Shown one piece after another: positions 1 through 12,761 of a stretch of 64,000 nucleotides of DNA. Origin of the DNA: Xanthoparmelia taractica (lineage: Eukaryota; Ascomycota; Lecanoromycetes; Lecanorales; Parmeliaceae); assembly GCA_033085395.1 (NCBI GenBank), contig JANQBS010000181.1:17763-81762 (forward strand). Reading direction: 5' to 3'. The translations under genes were made by a program, and so were the position numbers. Below the pieces are notes generated by a model. The model saw only the letters and a program-made list of their open reading frames with translations, was not told where the DNA came from and made no database searches. Numbering within the stretch: position 1 is the stretch's first letter; each line of letters opens with the position of its first letter.

Positions 1-3000
1 ATACCGGCATTAAAAACAATGACGAGCGTAACAACCAGTGCAATTGCCGTTGCTTGAAGGAACGGTATGGTCGTGTCGTATTTGCTTGAACATCGATCAG
101 CAGTTGTGACGGGTCCAGGAAACCTATGGAAATACTCACGGCGCTCCTTGCATGCTAAAAACGCTCTGAAACGATAGAATTATTATATGATATTGTGATG
201 AGGCAAAAATGAGGACATGCTTACAGCTACAAAACTCAGCGGATAAAATATTACAGTGGCGTATGTGAAGACTCGGATGTTTTCTGATTGGCGTGCTGCT
301 CTTCGCGCTTCAAAAAGACTAAGGTTGCCAGCCAGCTACGATGTACATTAACACCGACCAAGCTGTATGCTATCACTCATGCCAACATACCTCTTGTTTG
401 AGATTTCTGATGCGCTCGAGGCTACTCTGGATATGTCCAAGTTGATCTTTCAAAAGGAAGATTTGCCGTTCAGCGAGCCTCTTTTGACTGTCAACCCACT
501 CTCCATGTCTTTGTTCGTCCTTTTCAGACCAGCGAGGTTTATTCGGAGGCAATCGGTTCCTCTCCCGCTGTGTCCACTTACTAAGAGTATCAACATTCGC
601 TTCTGAGAGTCGATGCAGAACAACTAGCGTATCTTCGAGATCGGGACAATCGTTGGACCGACGACTGTACTGTGCTTGGGAGTTCCTATCGTTGACTTTG
701 GAGATATGTGAATACGTTGAATCTTGCTCATATCTTTGTTTGTCTGTCTCGGGCTCCAACCAGTCGTCAATCGACGCGAGAATCCTTTTAGTGCTCTGAT
801 ATACCTCAACTACCATCTTCTCGACGAGGAAAGGCTCAAGGACATTCCTTTGGTGGTTATGGATGTCTCTTTGAAACCAATCAGAAGGATAATCCCACAG
901 TTCTGGGATTTCCTCATTCGTGGTGTTAAATGGATTGTCGATCGTGCCCGACTTTCCGGGAAGGTAGGTTAAGAGATAGCCAGACCAGTACCTGTCAACA
1001 ATATCCCCAATGAAACGACAGCTCACCGAAGCCTTGTAGATGTCAAACAGGGAGCCCTTATATCTATGTAGAAATCTTCGCTGACGACCATCACAGACAC
1101 TCTCACCTTCAAATATTTCTTCGCCTGGTTTCTCCTTTACTGTGACGAGTTGCAGGAAGCTGAGATGAAGCTCTGTCGTCCATACATCTGCTATATCATG
1201 GATCTAGATGAGATGGTTTAATTAGTTTTGTACGCTAATACCGGCAAAACCTGGAACGTACGTATTCACGAAAGTAACTTAAAAAGCTACTATGCCGAAC
1301 GTAGAATTGTGCTATATAGCGTCTATCTGAGATGGGTGTGGCGAGATAGAGGATTAAAGCCGGTTCGACTCGTAAAGGTTCCAGATAACTTTCTCGAGTC
1401 AGCCTAATGACAAAGCTGTTTTTGATCATGACAACTGACTGAAACCTCTTCCTAGATTTTTCCACCCGACGAGGTTTACAAAGGTATACGTCGAGGTCTT
1501 CAGGGTCGTACCATCTTATAGAGGGCTCGCCTGGCGCATGTCGACCAACGTCGCCAACGAGGGTAGAACTATTCCCCCAACTGAAAGCTTCCATTGCACC
1601 CCTCGACTTGTCGCCCTTCCAGATAGCAAGACCGCGACCGAGGATTCTTCTCACACTTTCTCGAAGAGTGCTATGCGGATCTAGTATAGAGTCCATGTCG
1701 AGACGTTTGTCCAGTCCAGAAATGGATCCTTGCATAATCTCGTCGCTCACAGACTTATAAGGAGGTCGCTTATTAATGAAAGCTGGGAAAGGGTAGAGCC
1801 AATCTTTCAACTTCCTTTCTAGACAGACATTCCTCAATCAGCCATATGCTCGGATTTATATAGTAATGCAGTATTATATTATGTAGTACGCAGGATCGTT
1901 CATCTCACCTAGAGGGTCGTAGACCATCTGAACATTCATCTGACCGTAAGAACTCCCTGTCTTCTTTTTCATGTCGACCTTTTTCTTCATAGCAATCTTT
2001 GCCTCCAGAGTGATACTGTCATTGGGCGACAAAGGGGCCCGCTGCTCGGAGCCAACAGCCCCATCCCGCTTTGAAGCCAAAGACGTGGAAGCATCTTCAA
2101 CCCTATCAGGGAGGACGTTCCATTAACCCACTCAAAGCTGGAATTGTAAGCATCGCAGGGAGGAAACTACTCACGGGACAAGCTTCAAACTCTCAAACCG
2201 TTGCCTCGACAGGAGAGTTGGAATCTCCCAAGCGCTACGCTCAACGCCACAGAGCGGCAATGAGTCGGGTAACTCCGTGTAATAGTCCCTTCTCTCAGCA
2301 AAAAGGCCATAAGGTAAAACGCAGTCAATCAGTCTTTTTCGAGACACTTTTTGTAAGTCCTCCGGAGTTTTGGAGCTGTCCAAGGACCCCAACTTCGCCC
2401 AGATGATAGCTAGAGCGTATCGTAGCAGCTTCTCCCAGATTTCTTCACGGTAATCATCACCTTGAGCCTTCAGTGTGTTCTTCCATGAGAGCTCGACATT
2501 TGCCTTAACTGTTTCCTTATTTTTGCTAAGGACCTCGATGTCCAAGTCATTTCTGAAAAAGACCCACTCGTAGCCATCAAAAAGCATTGTGTCTTTCGTA
2601 GTAAACTGTGCCCTGTCCCTATTGCGGGACCGCCGAATGGCGACAGAGAAAGAGCTAGCATCTGGCCTACTCTCCTCGACCAATGAAGTTTGAGTTGGAC
2701 GAGCATCCGGGGGTTGGTACAGGAAATGATGTAAGACAGTTTTCCGTACGTCTTGATGTCGCAGTTTGTATACGTTCAACTTTTCCAGAATGTTCGAGCG
2801 AAACGACTCGTCATCAGACTTGCGAACCAGATCTTCCAAGGATTTGAGCGCCTTCCAGATATATATGAGATCCCCTAAACGATAATCGGGGAGATGAAGC
2901 TGCTCTGGTCCTCCGTCGAGACCAACCGCGAGATACTCCGTCTTGGTGTCTGTGTACCATAGCTTTGACTTGTCATCCTGCTTCGCGTTTAGTGTATCGA

Positions 3001-4623
3001 GCCAGATTTCACTACCTCTCACCAAGCACTCGTTCACAAGCGATGATTCTTCCTTAGATATCCTTGCGAATTCAAACAATTTCAGCATTTGTAAGCTTCC
3101 GACGAAAGCCTCTTTGCCTGTTCTATCATCAGGTGTCACGTCATCACCATTGAATTTCGGAGTTGGCCAGCTCTGACTAGTCAAGAAGGCCTTTTCAAAA
3201 CACCATCGCAAATGTCCTTCGCAGGCATCCTTGATGCGGGCTAGCAATGCCAATTTCTCTAAAGTCGGACTGTTGTCCTGCAAGACTGAGGAGACTGGAG
3301 TCAAGTGAATGTGATTCTCGATGTCCAAGATTCGATACATGAACAAGAGATAGCGGAAAATATAGCTATCAGCGTTAGTATTCTCGAACAGCATTATCAT
3401 AGTAATTGATCAGGGAAGTCCTACAAATCATTTATCGGCATTGATCCCGATTCAAATGTAATATCATTGATAAATGGAACATGGTGCTGTTTTTCCGAGC
3501 TCGGAACTAAGCAGAGACACAATATATGTTCGAGATGGCGCCTGAAAATAGGATTGAAATCATCGCCCTGCGCAAAAGACCAATTCCCTGACTCTTCGCG
3601 CTTTAGTAATGCATTGATATCTCGAGGTTGCAAGACTCGAGAGTCTTTGTCTTTGAATTTATCGTAGGGTTGTAAGCTGTACTGGACGACAAGCTTTTGT
3701 ACGCCGTAGGGGACGACATGAAGTGGTTCCGAGAAGCCTGTTGAGGCGTTCTTTCCAGCATTCTCCTCATCATCGCTCTCTTCACCATCGCTGTCATAAA
3801 GGTTGGCGCGAATTGGAGTTTGAAAGGCATTTTCGGGTTTTTTTAGTTCGTCATTGTGAAAGAGTGCAATCAGGGCTTGACCTCGCGTAGTGATCTTTGG
3901 AATATCACTGTCGTGTCGTACAGCCTCTGGAGTGGCATTTTCAGCTTGCGTGGTGATCTTCGTATTGTCGTGGTTGTGCTGCATAACATCTGGGGGCTTG
4001 TCCCACTGCATTTCCGATATATGGAAAGCATAACGCGAGTAGGGCAGTTGGAATTGATATTTATCTGCCCATTCAGCATCATTGGCCCCCGCCCACTTCT
4101 GACCTTCGACATGTAAAGTATTGACCTGAGCACCTCCAACCTGTAGAGTATATTGAACAGATATTTGTTCTGCCGAGGGATTGGCGATGAGATAACGTTG
4201 AGACAATACCCCCCCGTCCACTGTGAACAACACAGACACATCGAGACCACCAACTTTGTAACTGATACATGGCCAACGGCCATTGATCCATACCAATGCG
4301 GTCTTCGTGCTCGGTGTCTCACCGCCGGAAGCGGACCTCAGGCGAATGTGGAGGCCAGTTCGTTCGGTCTGCGCCAGTTGATGTAGCTTGTCAGCCACAC
4401 CAAGAAGATCACGTTGGTAGTATTTCAGGGTTGGACTACCCAGACAGATGATTCGAGGCTCGTCTTCAGCGAGATACTGTGACATTCTCAAGATCTCTCC
4501 GTAGGCACTTATGATCACCGAGGTCCCGTCTATGCCAAAAGGTATGAAAGTCTTGGTCCCCGGATTTGAGGGCACGATGAGCGTTTCGACATCTTTGAGG
4601 CCGCATAGCTCCGAGATTGCCAT
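1..4623 (-). CDS. Large CorA-like membrane protein, 3' end beyond window
   Basis: Eight exons join in phase on the minus strand: 4623-3425, 3365-2175, 2102-1909, 1818-1262, 1203-391, 335-225, 165-140 and 84 to the window edge, about 1,390 residues so far. All introns are 55-91 nt GT..AG with good branch sites. The last exons encode a coiled segment (ERQIFLLKDQLGHIQ), then FTYATVIFYPLSFVASVFSM and, after a short loop, ATAIALVVTLVIVFNAG. That is the two-helix membrane end of fungal CorA-like Mg2+ transporter-fold proteins, with SMQ in place of the bacterial GMN. Exon 5 carries DVWTTELHLSFLQL, typical of the cytosolic part of this fungal group. The first ~800 residues belong to no domain I can name. 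The start at 4623 is the first Met of an open frame. An upstream exon is not excluded. Transport activity is unproven; many fungal relatives are orphans. Confidence 0.8.
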
Positions 4624-5703
4624 TGGGCCAGATTCCTAATTGGACTCGCGCACACTGTCATAAAAGAGCGGGGTTCAAGAGACGAGTAGCCGTGCTGCAT
4701 AGACCGGCGGTGCAACTGCTAGCACTCTTTGGAAATGGTTTGCATTCAAATCTCGCGTAACCGTGTATGGAAAGTTCCCAGGTGTAATCGAAAGGTCACG
4801 CGCAAGAGAGTAGCATACATAAAGGGTAGTGGAGAGGTCTGCAATTTGCGAAGAGGAGAGCTTCCTTTCAGCCTCAGCCTCGTGCTAGCCCCCTCATGCA
4901 TGATGACGAAGATCCCCCACGCCGCGAGGTTTCACTAGGCTAAATTCTGGCGATGATCTACGAAGTACTTCTACTTCATGTTGCCTCGGCGGCGCACTTT
5001 TCCTGCCTGGGCTGTGCCACCAAATGGAGTCATGGCACTCTTACTGCCTTCAGGTCAATACTGAAGTGCGAAAAAGGATGTTAGACTTGTCGGCACATAC
5101 TGTTCGATCCCTGCCGTCGAAGCCGTTTTCTCAAAGATGCGCACTGAGATGAGGGTTGTAGAATGGTTCTAGGGTTTTGCCGTACCCTCGCTACGAGATC
5201 CCTCATGTAGAAGTAATTTAGCTGTTACCGCAAATTCTTGACACCAGCGTTCTTTCTTGAGAATATACAGTGTGTAGTGAAGTTCCTTTAGAGACTTGGG
5301 AGGTGCAGGCTTTCCTGTCCCCCGCCATAGCTTTATACAGTCCAGAATATTCCCACTGAGGAAGTGCCAGCAGATTTTACTGCGATCACACAAGGAGTCT
5401 TCTTAGCCGAGACTGGGCAGCGGCGCCACGTAAGGTACTCGAGCCTAGGTACTTGACTGATACTTACAGATCTAATGAAAGGAAAGATTATTTGATTGAA
5501 CAGTAAGCGACTCAACTACGAAGCAGAAGACTTCATCTCAAGGACGAACAGATAGACATTTCATTTATTTTTCCCATTCCTTCTGCTATGACTGGCTTCA
5601 AGCTGGGTGAAACACCTCCTCTGTAACGTAACAACGAGTGTACAAGTTCTCGAAGCTTTGATTTTATCATTATTCTAGACCTCAGCCCTTTCGTTACTCT
5701 TAT
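4624..5703. other. Intergenic region, no gene recognised
   Basis: Upstream of the CorA-like gene and downstream of the gene ending near 5704. Only short overlapping frames without family resemblance are present. It should contain the promoter of the CorA-like gene; no clear TATA box was picked out. Confidence 0.5.
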
Positions 5704-6645
5704 CTATTTCTTCAACTCGGGCGTATTCGGATCAATGTCCGCATCTCTGTTAGCATATAGACGTTCTTCCGGTCTCTCAAGTCCTGAGAATGTGAGTTAG
5801 CAGATAATTTCTTCTTGATAGAGCCAGGCCTTTTGCAGAAGAAGACACAATCGTATCAAACACGGTCTCTTGCCTCGCTTGGGCGATGATATTTCTAGGG
5901 AGTTCAAATTCCGCCTTCGGAAAGAGACACACATCGTTGCCAGCAACCATTGTGCTTCTTCATCCTCGAATGACCGGGCGATATGACGAGCTGCCAAGTA
6001 CTCTTCCACCGAAAACGGCCAACACCCCGTACCCGTACGACCAGCGTTTCCATTCAAGCTGTGTGATTCTCTTTCCGGGAAACAGACTCATCTCAGCTCC
6101 GTCGTCGCTTGGGACGGCCAATCCTCCGCACAGTCAATCAGCTCCGGCGTAAGCCTGTCCTGTGCTGCAGAGATGTCCCGGAACTCCACTGTTCCACGCA
6201 CAGGATCTGTGGGGATCCTCCACTTGACCAGATACTCCCCTGCCGGCTTGTGGTGCCAGACCTTCCCTGATTTCTCAAGCCCGAAGTCATTCACAAGGTA
6301 AGTTGCCGCAAAGACTGTTGTCTTGTCCATATGGTCAGAAGCAGGTAAAGCGATTGAAATATCCTTTTCGCCGCTCCGAGCTCTCCATCTAGCATAAACG
6401 AGAGCCCAGAGGAGAGAGCTCGTTGTCGATATCCAATAAAAAGGATTATGTTGCCAGAGGAGGTGTGCCGACAGAAAAGCTTTGGCTTCTACAGAATAAT
6501 CCTTGCGAATAGTTGGCTCTCGACCAGCGTGGAAGCCGGAGCTGGAAAAGGAGCCTTGGCTGGGACTTCCTTTATGCTCTAATGGTATGTTTGCTGCAGC
6601 AGGATCTGGCACCGCTTCGACTGTTCTATTCTTTTCCATGTGCAA
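5704..6645 (-). CDS. Unresolved gene, possible ADP-ribosyltransferase-like (DUF7587-type) domain, perhaps decaying
   Basis: The first exon opens at 6645 and runs 185 codons to a TGA at 6088-6090. It contains FYWISTTSSLLWAL near residue 70 and a later GEYLVKWRIP, an arrangement I associate, from memory and weakly, with fungal DUF7587 proteins of ART-like fold. Downstream, a different frame (+2, from about 6100) reads coding-like (QLEWKRWSYGYGVLAVFGG, then NDVCLFPKAEFELP) but has a TGA at 5960-5962. A textbook acceptor (branch CTAAC, then CATTCTCAG) lies at about 5781, followed by a 27-codon exon ending in TAG at 5704. Either there are introns I could not place, or the gene carries a frameshift and a stop. 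Function should be treated as unknown. Confidence 0.35.
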
Positions 6646-7648
6646 GAGTCTGGATTCTCAATAGCTGGAATTTCTAGGTAGTTCTCTTTAGTATTCAAGC
6701 TACTCCGGTGTTGGAGGGATCAAGTTGCGGACCTAGAAAGAACGCCAGAAGATCGTTGAGCGCGGTAGCTGTATACTCGGGTGATCAAAACTCTCGCGGA
6801 TCAGAGGTCTACTCGGATTCTAGCAGCTTTGAAGGTACAACCTAAAGTACCGCGATTCCCAAAGAAAACCGTACGCTTGGGAGCCCGAGGGTACTATTTT
6901 CGAAACTATTTCTTCTTTCTCGACATAAAGACTTCCTCCCTTGTTTTCACTCTGCCGTTTTCACTTCCCAGATACAGAGGATCAGTAAATCCAAGGCAGC
7001 CGAATATGAACATCTATGCCAACTACAATCAAAAGCAAACAGCACCCCAATCAAGACCCCTCCCTGGATCCGCTTCTTCACATCTGTCTAGTCTCGTACA
7101 AGCGAGCATTCTATATCTACACTTAAAACAAAACCTGCAAAGTCGGGAGTGCCGAACGAAAGTGATCAAGCCAGGGACGCAAAAACCTATTTCCCACGAT
7201 CTTGACTCTAGAGAGTGGAGAGGAAGGGAACGTTGATTCAAACTAGCAAACGTCCCAAGCAGACGCCGAGGACGTGGGCTTCCAAGCATTTGAAACGCAG
7301 ATTAGGTTTCATATACGTAGACTTCCTAGACTCGCTGCGACTACTCCCTTACGCCGTAGTCCATTATTGGATTGCTGATGAGAACAGTGGGAAGAGAGCG
7401 GTATAGATTAAGACCACGTGATAGGGTATCAAAACTGAAGATGCTCCGGCCATACAAGGCGCCTTAGCCGCATAAGTAAGCGGCGGATGTGGATGCATGT
7501 CTCAGGGGGAGCAGTCGGTCCAATGGAATCAGCGCTCTAGCTACAGTTATCAACATACCTCCCTTCGCACCGTCAACTTCTCACCCAAAGTCACTTACCC
7601 TTCTCATGATGATTTTCTTTGCACTCTTCCAGGCACCCACATCATCTG
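6646..7648. other. Intergenic region, no gene recognised
   Basis: Lies between the start of the unresolved gene and the 3' end of the FAD monooxygenase gene. Open frames on both strands here lack any domain, splice structure or family resemblance. Confidence 0.5.
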
Positions 7649-9819
7649 CTACGACGTCCCCTTCAACAACCGCACCAACTCCCTCGCCGCAACCCCGAGC
7701 TCCACCGCGTCCTTACACGCCGCAAACACAAAACGATCGGGCCTCAGCACTATAAAGGGTTTCCCGCCCGTATCCTTCCACAAGCGGTGCGGATCGTAGA
7801 ATAGTGGCTCCGGGCGCCCGACGCACAGCGGGCTGTTCGCAAACTCGTCTGCGGAGGCGATACGGAAAAGGGAAGTCGAAAGGGGCGATTCCTTGTACGA
7901 GGAGTCGGTGACGGCGTGTAAATCATGGATTATAAACGTTGTTTCAGCGACGGATAGCTCGCCTTCGGAATCGGCGTCGAGAGAGGAAAGGTCGTTGTGT
8001 GCAGTGCGGGCGGCGGCAAGGGACGAGCTGAGTACGACGAGTTGGAAGAGTGTGCGCTTATGCGGGGCGAAGATGACGTCATCGGTGAAGTGGACTTGTA
8101 GCCTTTCGGTCCCTTTTTGCTGCTGTTGCTGCTCTGCCAGGCCGACACAATACACTTGCGGGAAGCAAAACCCACCGCCGTAGCCGGGCAAAAACGCAAC
8201 ACCCTCTTCGTACGCGTACCGAATCATGCCTTCGCTTCGCGGACCCATCTCCAGCCAGCGCTTCCAGCTGGGGACCAGCTGGATGGCCCACAGGTACCAG
8301 TCACGAACCAAGCATTTGAGACGGTTGGCTTCGCAGATGTGGTCACCGTTCACAACGGTGGCGGCGAGGGACTTTTCGAGCTGCTGCTTACGTTCGACGT
8401 ACCAGCCAGTGAGCAGGTTTGTGTGGTGAGAGTTATAGGTAGATGCGGATTTGGGATGAGAGGAAGAAAAGGAGCGGCAAGCGAAGACGAGACGCCAGGA
8501 CAGCGCAGAGCCGTCGCGGAAGCCGGATGCGATTCCTTGGCCGCCAAACGGAGGTAAGACGTGTGCTGCGTCGCCGCAGAGGATCACGCGATTCAAGGCC
8601 CACTTGTTGCAGCTGCGAGCAGAGAAGGTGTAAGGCCTGGAGCGGACGACTTTGATGCAGTCGTTGGGGTATTGGACGCTGGAGGTCAGGCTGTATTCTT
8701 TCAGCAAGGATTTCTTAAGGTTCAAACGTATGATAGCTTACCCATATTGCGATCCCGAATGAGTGAGATATGGTAAGACGATGCGCTTCATGTTTTCTTC
8801 CTGAGCCATTATCTCGCCGCTTTCATCTTTCCGTACGACGTATTCGAACCTCCAGAGCCTCTCTTTTGGCAAGCCGAATCGACCGCATACTGCTGGCCGC
8901 TCTGGGTTGCAAAGAAATCTGAAGTCCTTTGGGAAGAATGAATCGTAGACGTCCAAAGGAGTGTACCCCAGTCTCCATGATGGGAAGTTGGGATGGCTCT
9001 CGGGAGACGGAAGGCTCAACTTTAGATTTACTGCTACCCAAGCTTCTTCATAATTCACGCTACACCAATTGATGATGATTAGCCTACGGACACAGCTGAT
9101 GGTGTGAGAGAGACTTGCTGGTGGGCTTTCTCCATAGAGATGCCTCGGGGCTCCAGGTAACATTTTCGCGTGTACCCAGTCTTTCCATCTGCGCCGACGA
9201 AGAATCTACTTCTTATGCGATGCTCTTGGCCGTCCTTGTCGGTGTACCTAACATACACCCAGTCTTCGTCTTCGCTGATAGAAAGAAGTGTTGATTGCAC
9301 TCTAAGATCTGAATGCCCGTTCTGTGCCATCGATTGACGCATGTGCTTCTCGAGCACAGATTGTCTGTGACACAAAAATCCTGGGTGTCCCGTTCCGCCT
9401 TCAGTCTGCAAGGGAAGCCTTAGCTATAACCTCAAAAAAAGTTCTCGATGCACAGAAGACGAACTGTGTTGTAATCAAAAGCCATGAATGGCTTTTTTGA
9501 CAAGCACTTTTCTGTCCCGCTTATGAAGTTGAGTTTTCCCAAGCCTGTGAGTAATTAAAGCCCGCCATTGCTATGGTGCAGCCGACGAACTAGTGCCAAT
9601 GTCGGTAAAAACCTTGTCGTAAAGCCCAAGGCCCTGGAACAAGCGAATACCATCTTCATCCAACACGATTCCACGAGGATCGGTCGTGATTTCGGGCTCT
9701 CTGTCCAACACTACATTGTGCACAGCGTCGCGTCCAAGATATGCCGAAAGCAATGCTCCGGTCGGACCACAGCCACATATGATGACATCCGTTGTCTCAT
9801 ATGTCTCCGGTGCAGCCAT
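7649..9819 (-). CDS. FAD-dependent aromatic-type monooxygenase (PHBH/MhpA class)
   Basis: Five exons, 9819-9591, 9544-9465, 9405-9119, 9059-8742 and 8690-7649, give 651 residues with all phases consistent. The intron at 9060-9118 is GC..AG (donor GCAAGT); the others are GT..AG. The protein has the Rossmann motif GCGPTG at residues 16-21, the DG motif in FVGADGKTG, and the FAD ribityl-binding GD motif ILCGDAAHVLPPFGGQG. These are the three hallmarks of group A flavoprotein hydroxylases such as 3-(3-hydroxyphenyl)propionate and phenol hydroxylases. It should hydroxylate an aromatic or polyketide-like substrate using NAD(P)H and O2; substrate unknown. The C-terminal ~200 residues form the thioredoxin-like tail region usual in this class. 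Start chosen at the first Met just before the Rossmann strand. Confidence 0.88.
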
Positions 9820-10991
9820 TTAGTGAGCTAGAGATAGGGTTTAGCCACTTATGCTAAGAAAAGTCCTTCTTATTTTGGCCCAAAATATCACCCTGGGAAG
9901 CTTTGAGAATTAAAAAGCCAATATGTGAGGAGGAACACGCTTAATATACTTTAGCTACTATGACACCTGTAGTCTGGGGTCTAGGCTCGGACCATAGATG
10001 ATAGTGGGTTTGTTTGCGGCCGATCAGACGCGCTGTTGCGGCACATACGTATCTTCCTATGTTACTCTCTACCCGGCAACTTTACACTGCCGAGCTGCAC
10101 ACCAACCAAAGGCGAGAATATGGCGATCCCCCACCAAGACTTCTACTGAACTCTTCTTGCCATTGTCCTGGTTCCATAGGGAATATAATTGAAAGGCGTT
10201 GGTTTTGTGGCTGCTGACAGATAGAATAGGAGAAGAGGGATGAATTTGGTGTAGAATTTGCTGAGGGAGCAACCTTACTCTCCATTTGGTTACACGTAGT
10301 GCTCAGTAAACTTATGTTACCCGCGCGGGGAGAAGATGAGAGGGTGGAGTGCGTTGGGAAAGGCTGAGCAGAAGGAAAGTCGGAAGGCGAGAGATTGTGC
10401 AGTTATTCATACTACTTGTAATGAATCCCTTGAAGTGAAGTATCAATGTATATAGCTCTATAAGTTAATTCTTAGATTGGTCATCGTTCTTGTAAAGGCT
10501 TTAATAGTTTGAATCAGAAGACTGCAGTATCGCGTCTTTCAGCTGATCTATTTTTCTCTACTGATTCGTCGAATTTTTTTCTTTCATACCATTTCTTCCC
10601 CCCCTCTGCCTCTTCAAGCTTCTCGGTACGGCCAAGGCCAATCCAGACCCAAACGAGCTTGCCATTCCGTTTGACAGGCGCTAGACATCTACTTAACTAT
10701 GTCGGCTAAGACGGACCGTGATATCATGTACCGCTCCAAGAAGCCCTTGCAATTATAATGCCAAACATAACATTTTGCGTGTCGCTGGTGCTGCCCAAAG
10801 AAAAATTTTCATTAGAGCGTCGTGTCAGTATTGGCATTTTACTTACCTTCCCCCCATGTCCGATAATCATCTCTCATGCTGTAGTATGTGAGGTAAGGTA
10901 GAGAATTATCCAATCCGTGTCTTCATGTTCGGTTTTGCACTAAAGGAAGGGCGAAACTGCCTCAACCTTCGACTACCCCTATTAGTCATTC
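9820..10991. other. Intergenic region between monooxygenase and LYS9-type gene
   Basis: Promoter side of the monooxygenase and 3' side of the LYS9-type gene. No gene, repeat or RNA recognised. Confidence 0.5.
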
Positions 10992-12761
10992 TTACAGGGT
11001 CTTTTCGACTATCTTGATCCCCTCACGTTCTACTAATTCTCTAATGGGATCACAAATCTCCTTCTCATATGGTGCGAGGACGCCTGGAGTATTGAGAGCC
11101 GGGTGACCGTCCAGCAGCAATTGAGTTGCAACGCCACAAGTCACACCAACTGATTTTGACATGGCTGAGTATCCCTTCGGATCTCCCAACAGCTCAAGCG
11201 TAGAGGTGAAAGTGTCCTGCGAGAAATCGTTAGCTGATGCGTGTGCTCGAAAGTACTAAGCGGTCTGTCCGAATCAATAGCAGTAGCGGCGGGCTTCATC
11301 TCGAATTATCGAGCTCAAAGAAAAACAAGAGAAAGGCCAGAGTGTGCTGGGAATTCTGCTAGGTCGTGCCTAAACAGTTTAAGCTAACAGGTGCGGTTGA
11401 GACACTGCACAAAGTGCCACAACTTCTGACGGCTCATCCAGTACGGTGGGTGCATCACTAACCTCTTCGCCATTCTTCCACTCCACAACGAACTTATGCT
11501 GCAGCATCACCAGATCTCGTTCGCCCGGCTGAAAGCTCAAAAGCTGCTCCAATCGGCCACATAGAGTATCTAATAAATTGCCTCCACGTATAGCTGCTTT
11601 TTCGGACGAGAAAAGACCGAAATACCGCATGCCCGAGGTGATGTGGGCGCTCTCAGCGTCGCTGGAAAACTTGCATTTCTCGCTGATGCTTGCAACAAGA
11701 GAGCTGAAGTAGAGGCCAGTCAGAGATCTCCAAGGATAGACTAGAACCGGGAGATATACCTCTCACTAGAGTCCACAGCACCGGCAACACGTTGAGTAAT
11801 CTGTGCCAATGTCATTCCCGGCTTTAGCCACTCCTTCTCACTAGCATCGAGCCAACCAGCATCCGCGAATGCTTTAATGAGCGCTGGATTACCCTCGTAT
11901 CTCAGCGATCCTCTCACGACCGTATGCGCTTCGGGGATCTTATAGAACTCGCGGAAGGGAACAGAGTTGCGGTTGGGATAGGCGACAAAGTCGTAACCAT
12001 CCGCAACGAAGTACGGCTTAGCAGTAGCCATAAGATCTTTAGCAGCGATATCGACTTGTTTGCCATTGAGAATAAATGAGGCTGAGTTCATCTGCGACAG
12101 GATAGCGCCCCTCGGAGACCAAGAGAGTTTGAATCGGAGAGGATTGTTCGCGCATTCAAGCGCTGGTAGGCCGCCGCAGTAGCTATGAAATTCCTTTACC
12201 TATTCCAAGTGCAACAGTCAGCTCATATAACATCGACGTCCAGATAATATCGACAGACCTTTCCAGCCTTTGCATGGACCTCTTCGATCTTCTGGATTGC
12301 ATATAGGTGGTCCAGCCCGGGATCTAAGCCCACCTCGTTAAGGACCACGATTCCCGCCTCTCTTGCCGCGTTATCTAGCTCTCTGATTGCAGGGGACACA
12401 TAACTCGTAGTCACAACATTGACCTTGTTTTTGATGGCTAGCTTGATTACTGCAACATGATAGACATATGGGACGAGTGATATCACAAGATTATGATCTT
12501 GAATAGCTCCTTCAAGGTCGAGGGAATTGGACACATCGAGGGAAATAGCGCTCGTCTGAGGTAGGCTTGATGCCAGGCTCTGTGCGGTAGACAAGGTTCG
12601 GCAGGCTATTGGAAGACGATGGAGTCAGCTCGGAGATGCGAGATTGAAGAGCAGGGAGACTTACCGACTGTCACATTGTTCTTAGGATCTCTCACCAAGT
12701 ACTCAACGCAAGGACGAGCTACCATTCCGCTCCCGAGCACCAATATCTTACTTACAGGCAT
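10992..12761 (-). CDS. LYS9: Saccharopine dehydrogenase (NADP+, L-glutamate-forming), LYS9 type
   Basis: Exons 12761-12665, 12605-12259, 12199-11760, 11703-11463 and 11216-10992 join in phase to 449 residues, the usual length of fungal Lys9. The N-terminus has a dinucleotide-binding motif LVLGSGMVARP. Further on are NEVGLDPGLDHL, the catalytic-domain segment SYCGGLPALECANNPL, and near the C-terminus GDPKGYSAMSKSVGV, all family landmarks. The enzyme condenses 2-aminoadipate semialdehyde with glutamate to saccharopine in the fungal aminoadipate lysine pathway, in the cytosol. The fourth intron is long (11217-11462, 246 nt). Several stretches (for example LRYEGNPALIKAFADAGW) seem more divergent than I would expect of the housekeeping enzyme, so a second, specialised paralogue is possible, notably beside an FAD monooxyg­enase. 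Confidence 0.87.

Noticed and set aside
1363..1385. ggttcgactc, like a tRNA B box
   Set aside because: No matching A box, acceptor stem or anticodon arm at the right distance; lies in a coding exon.
2071..2406. Plus-strand frame of 111 codons
   Set aside because: Antisense to the second and third exons of the CorA-like gene, which is supported by phase-consistent splicing.
6781..7236. Plus-strand frame of 151 codons
   Set aside because: Begins with GTG, has no family resemblance, and overlaps an equally open antisense frame; taken as chance.
8117..8557. Plus-strand frame of 146 codons
   Set aside because: Antisense to the conserved part of the FAD monooxygenase.
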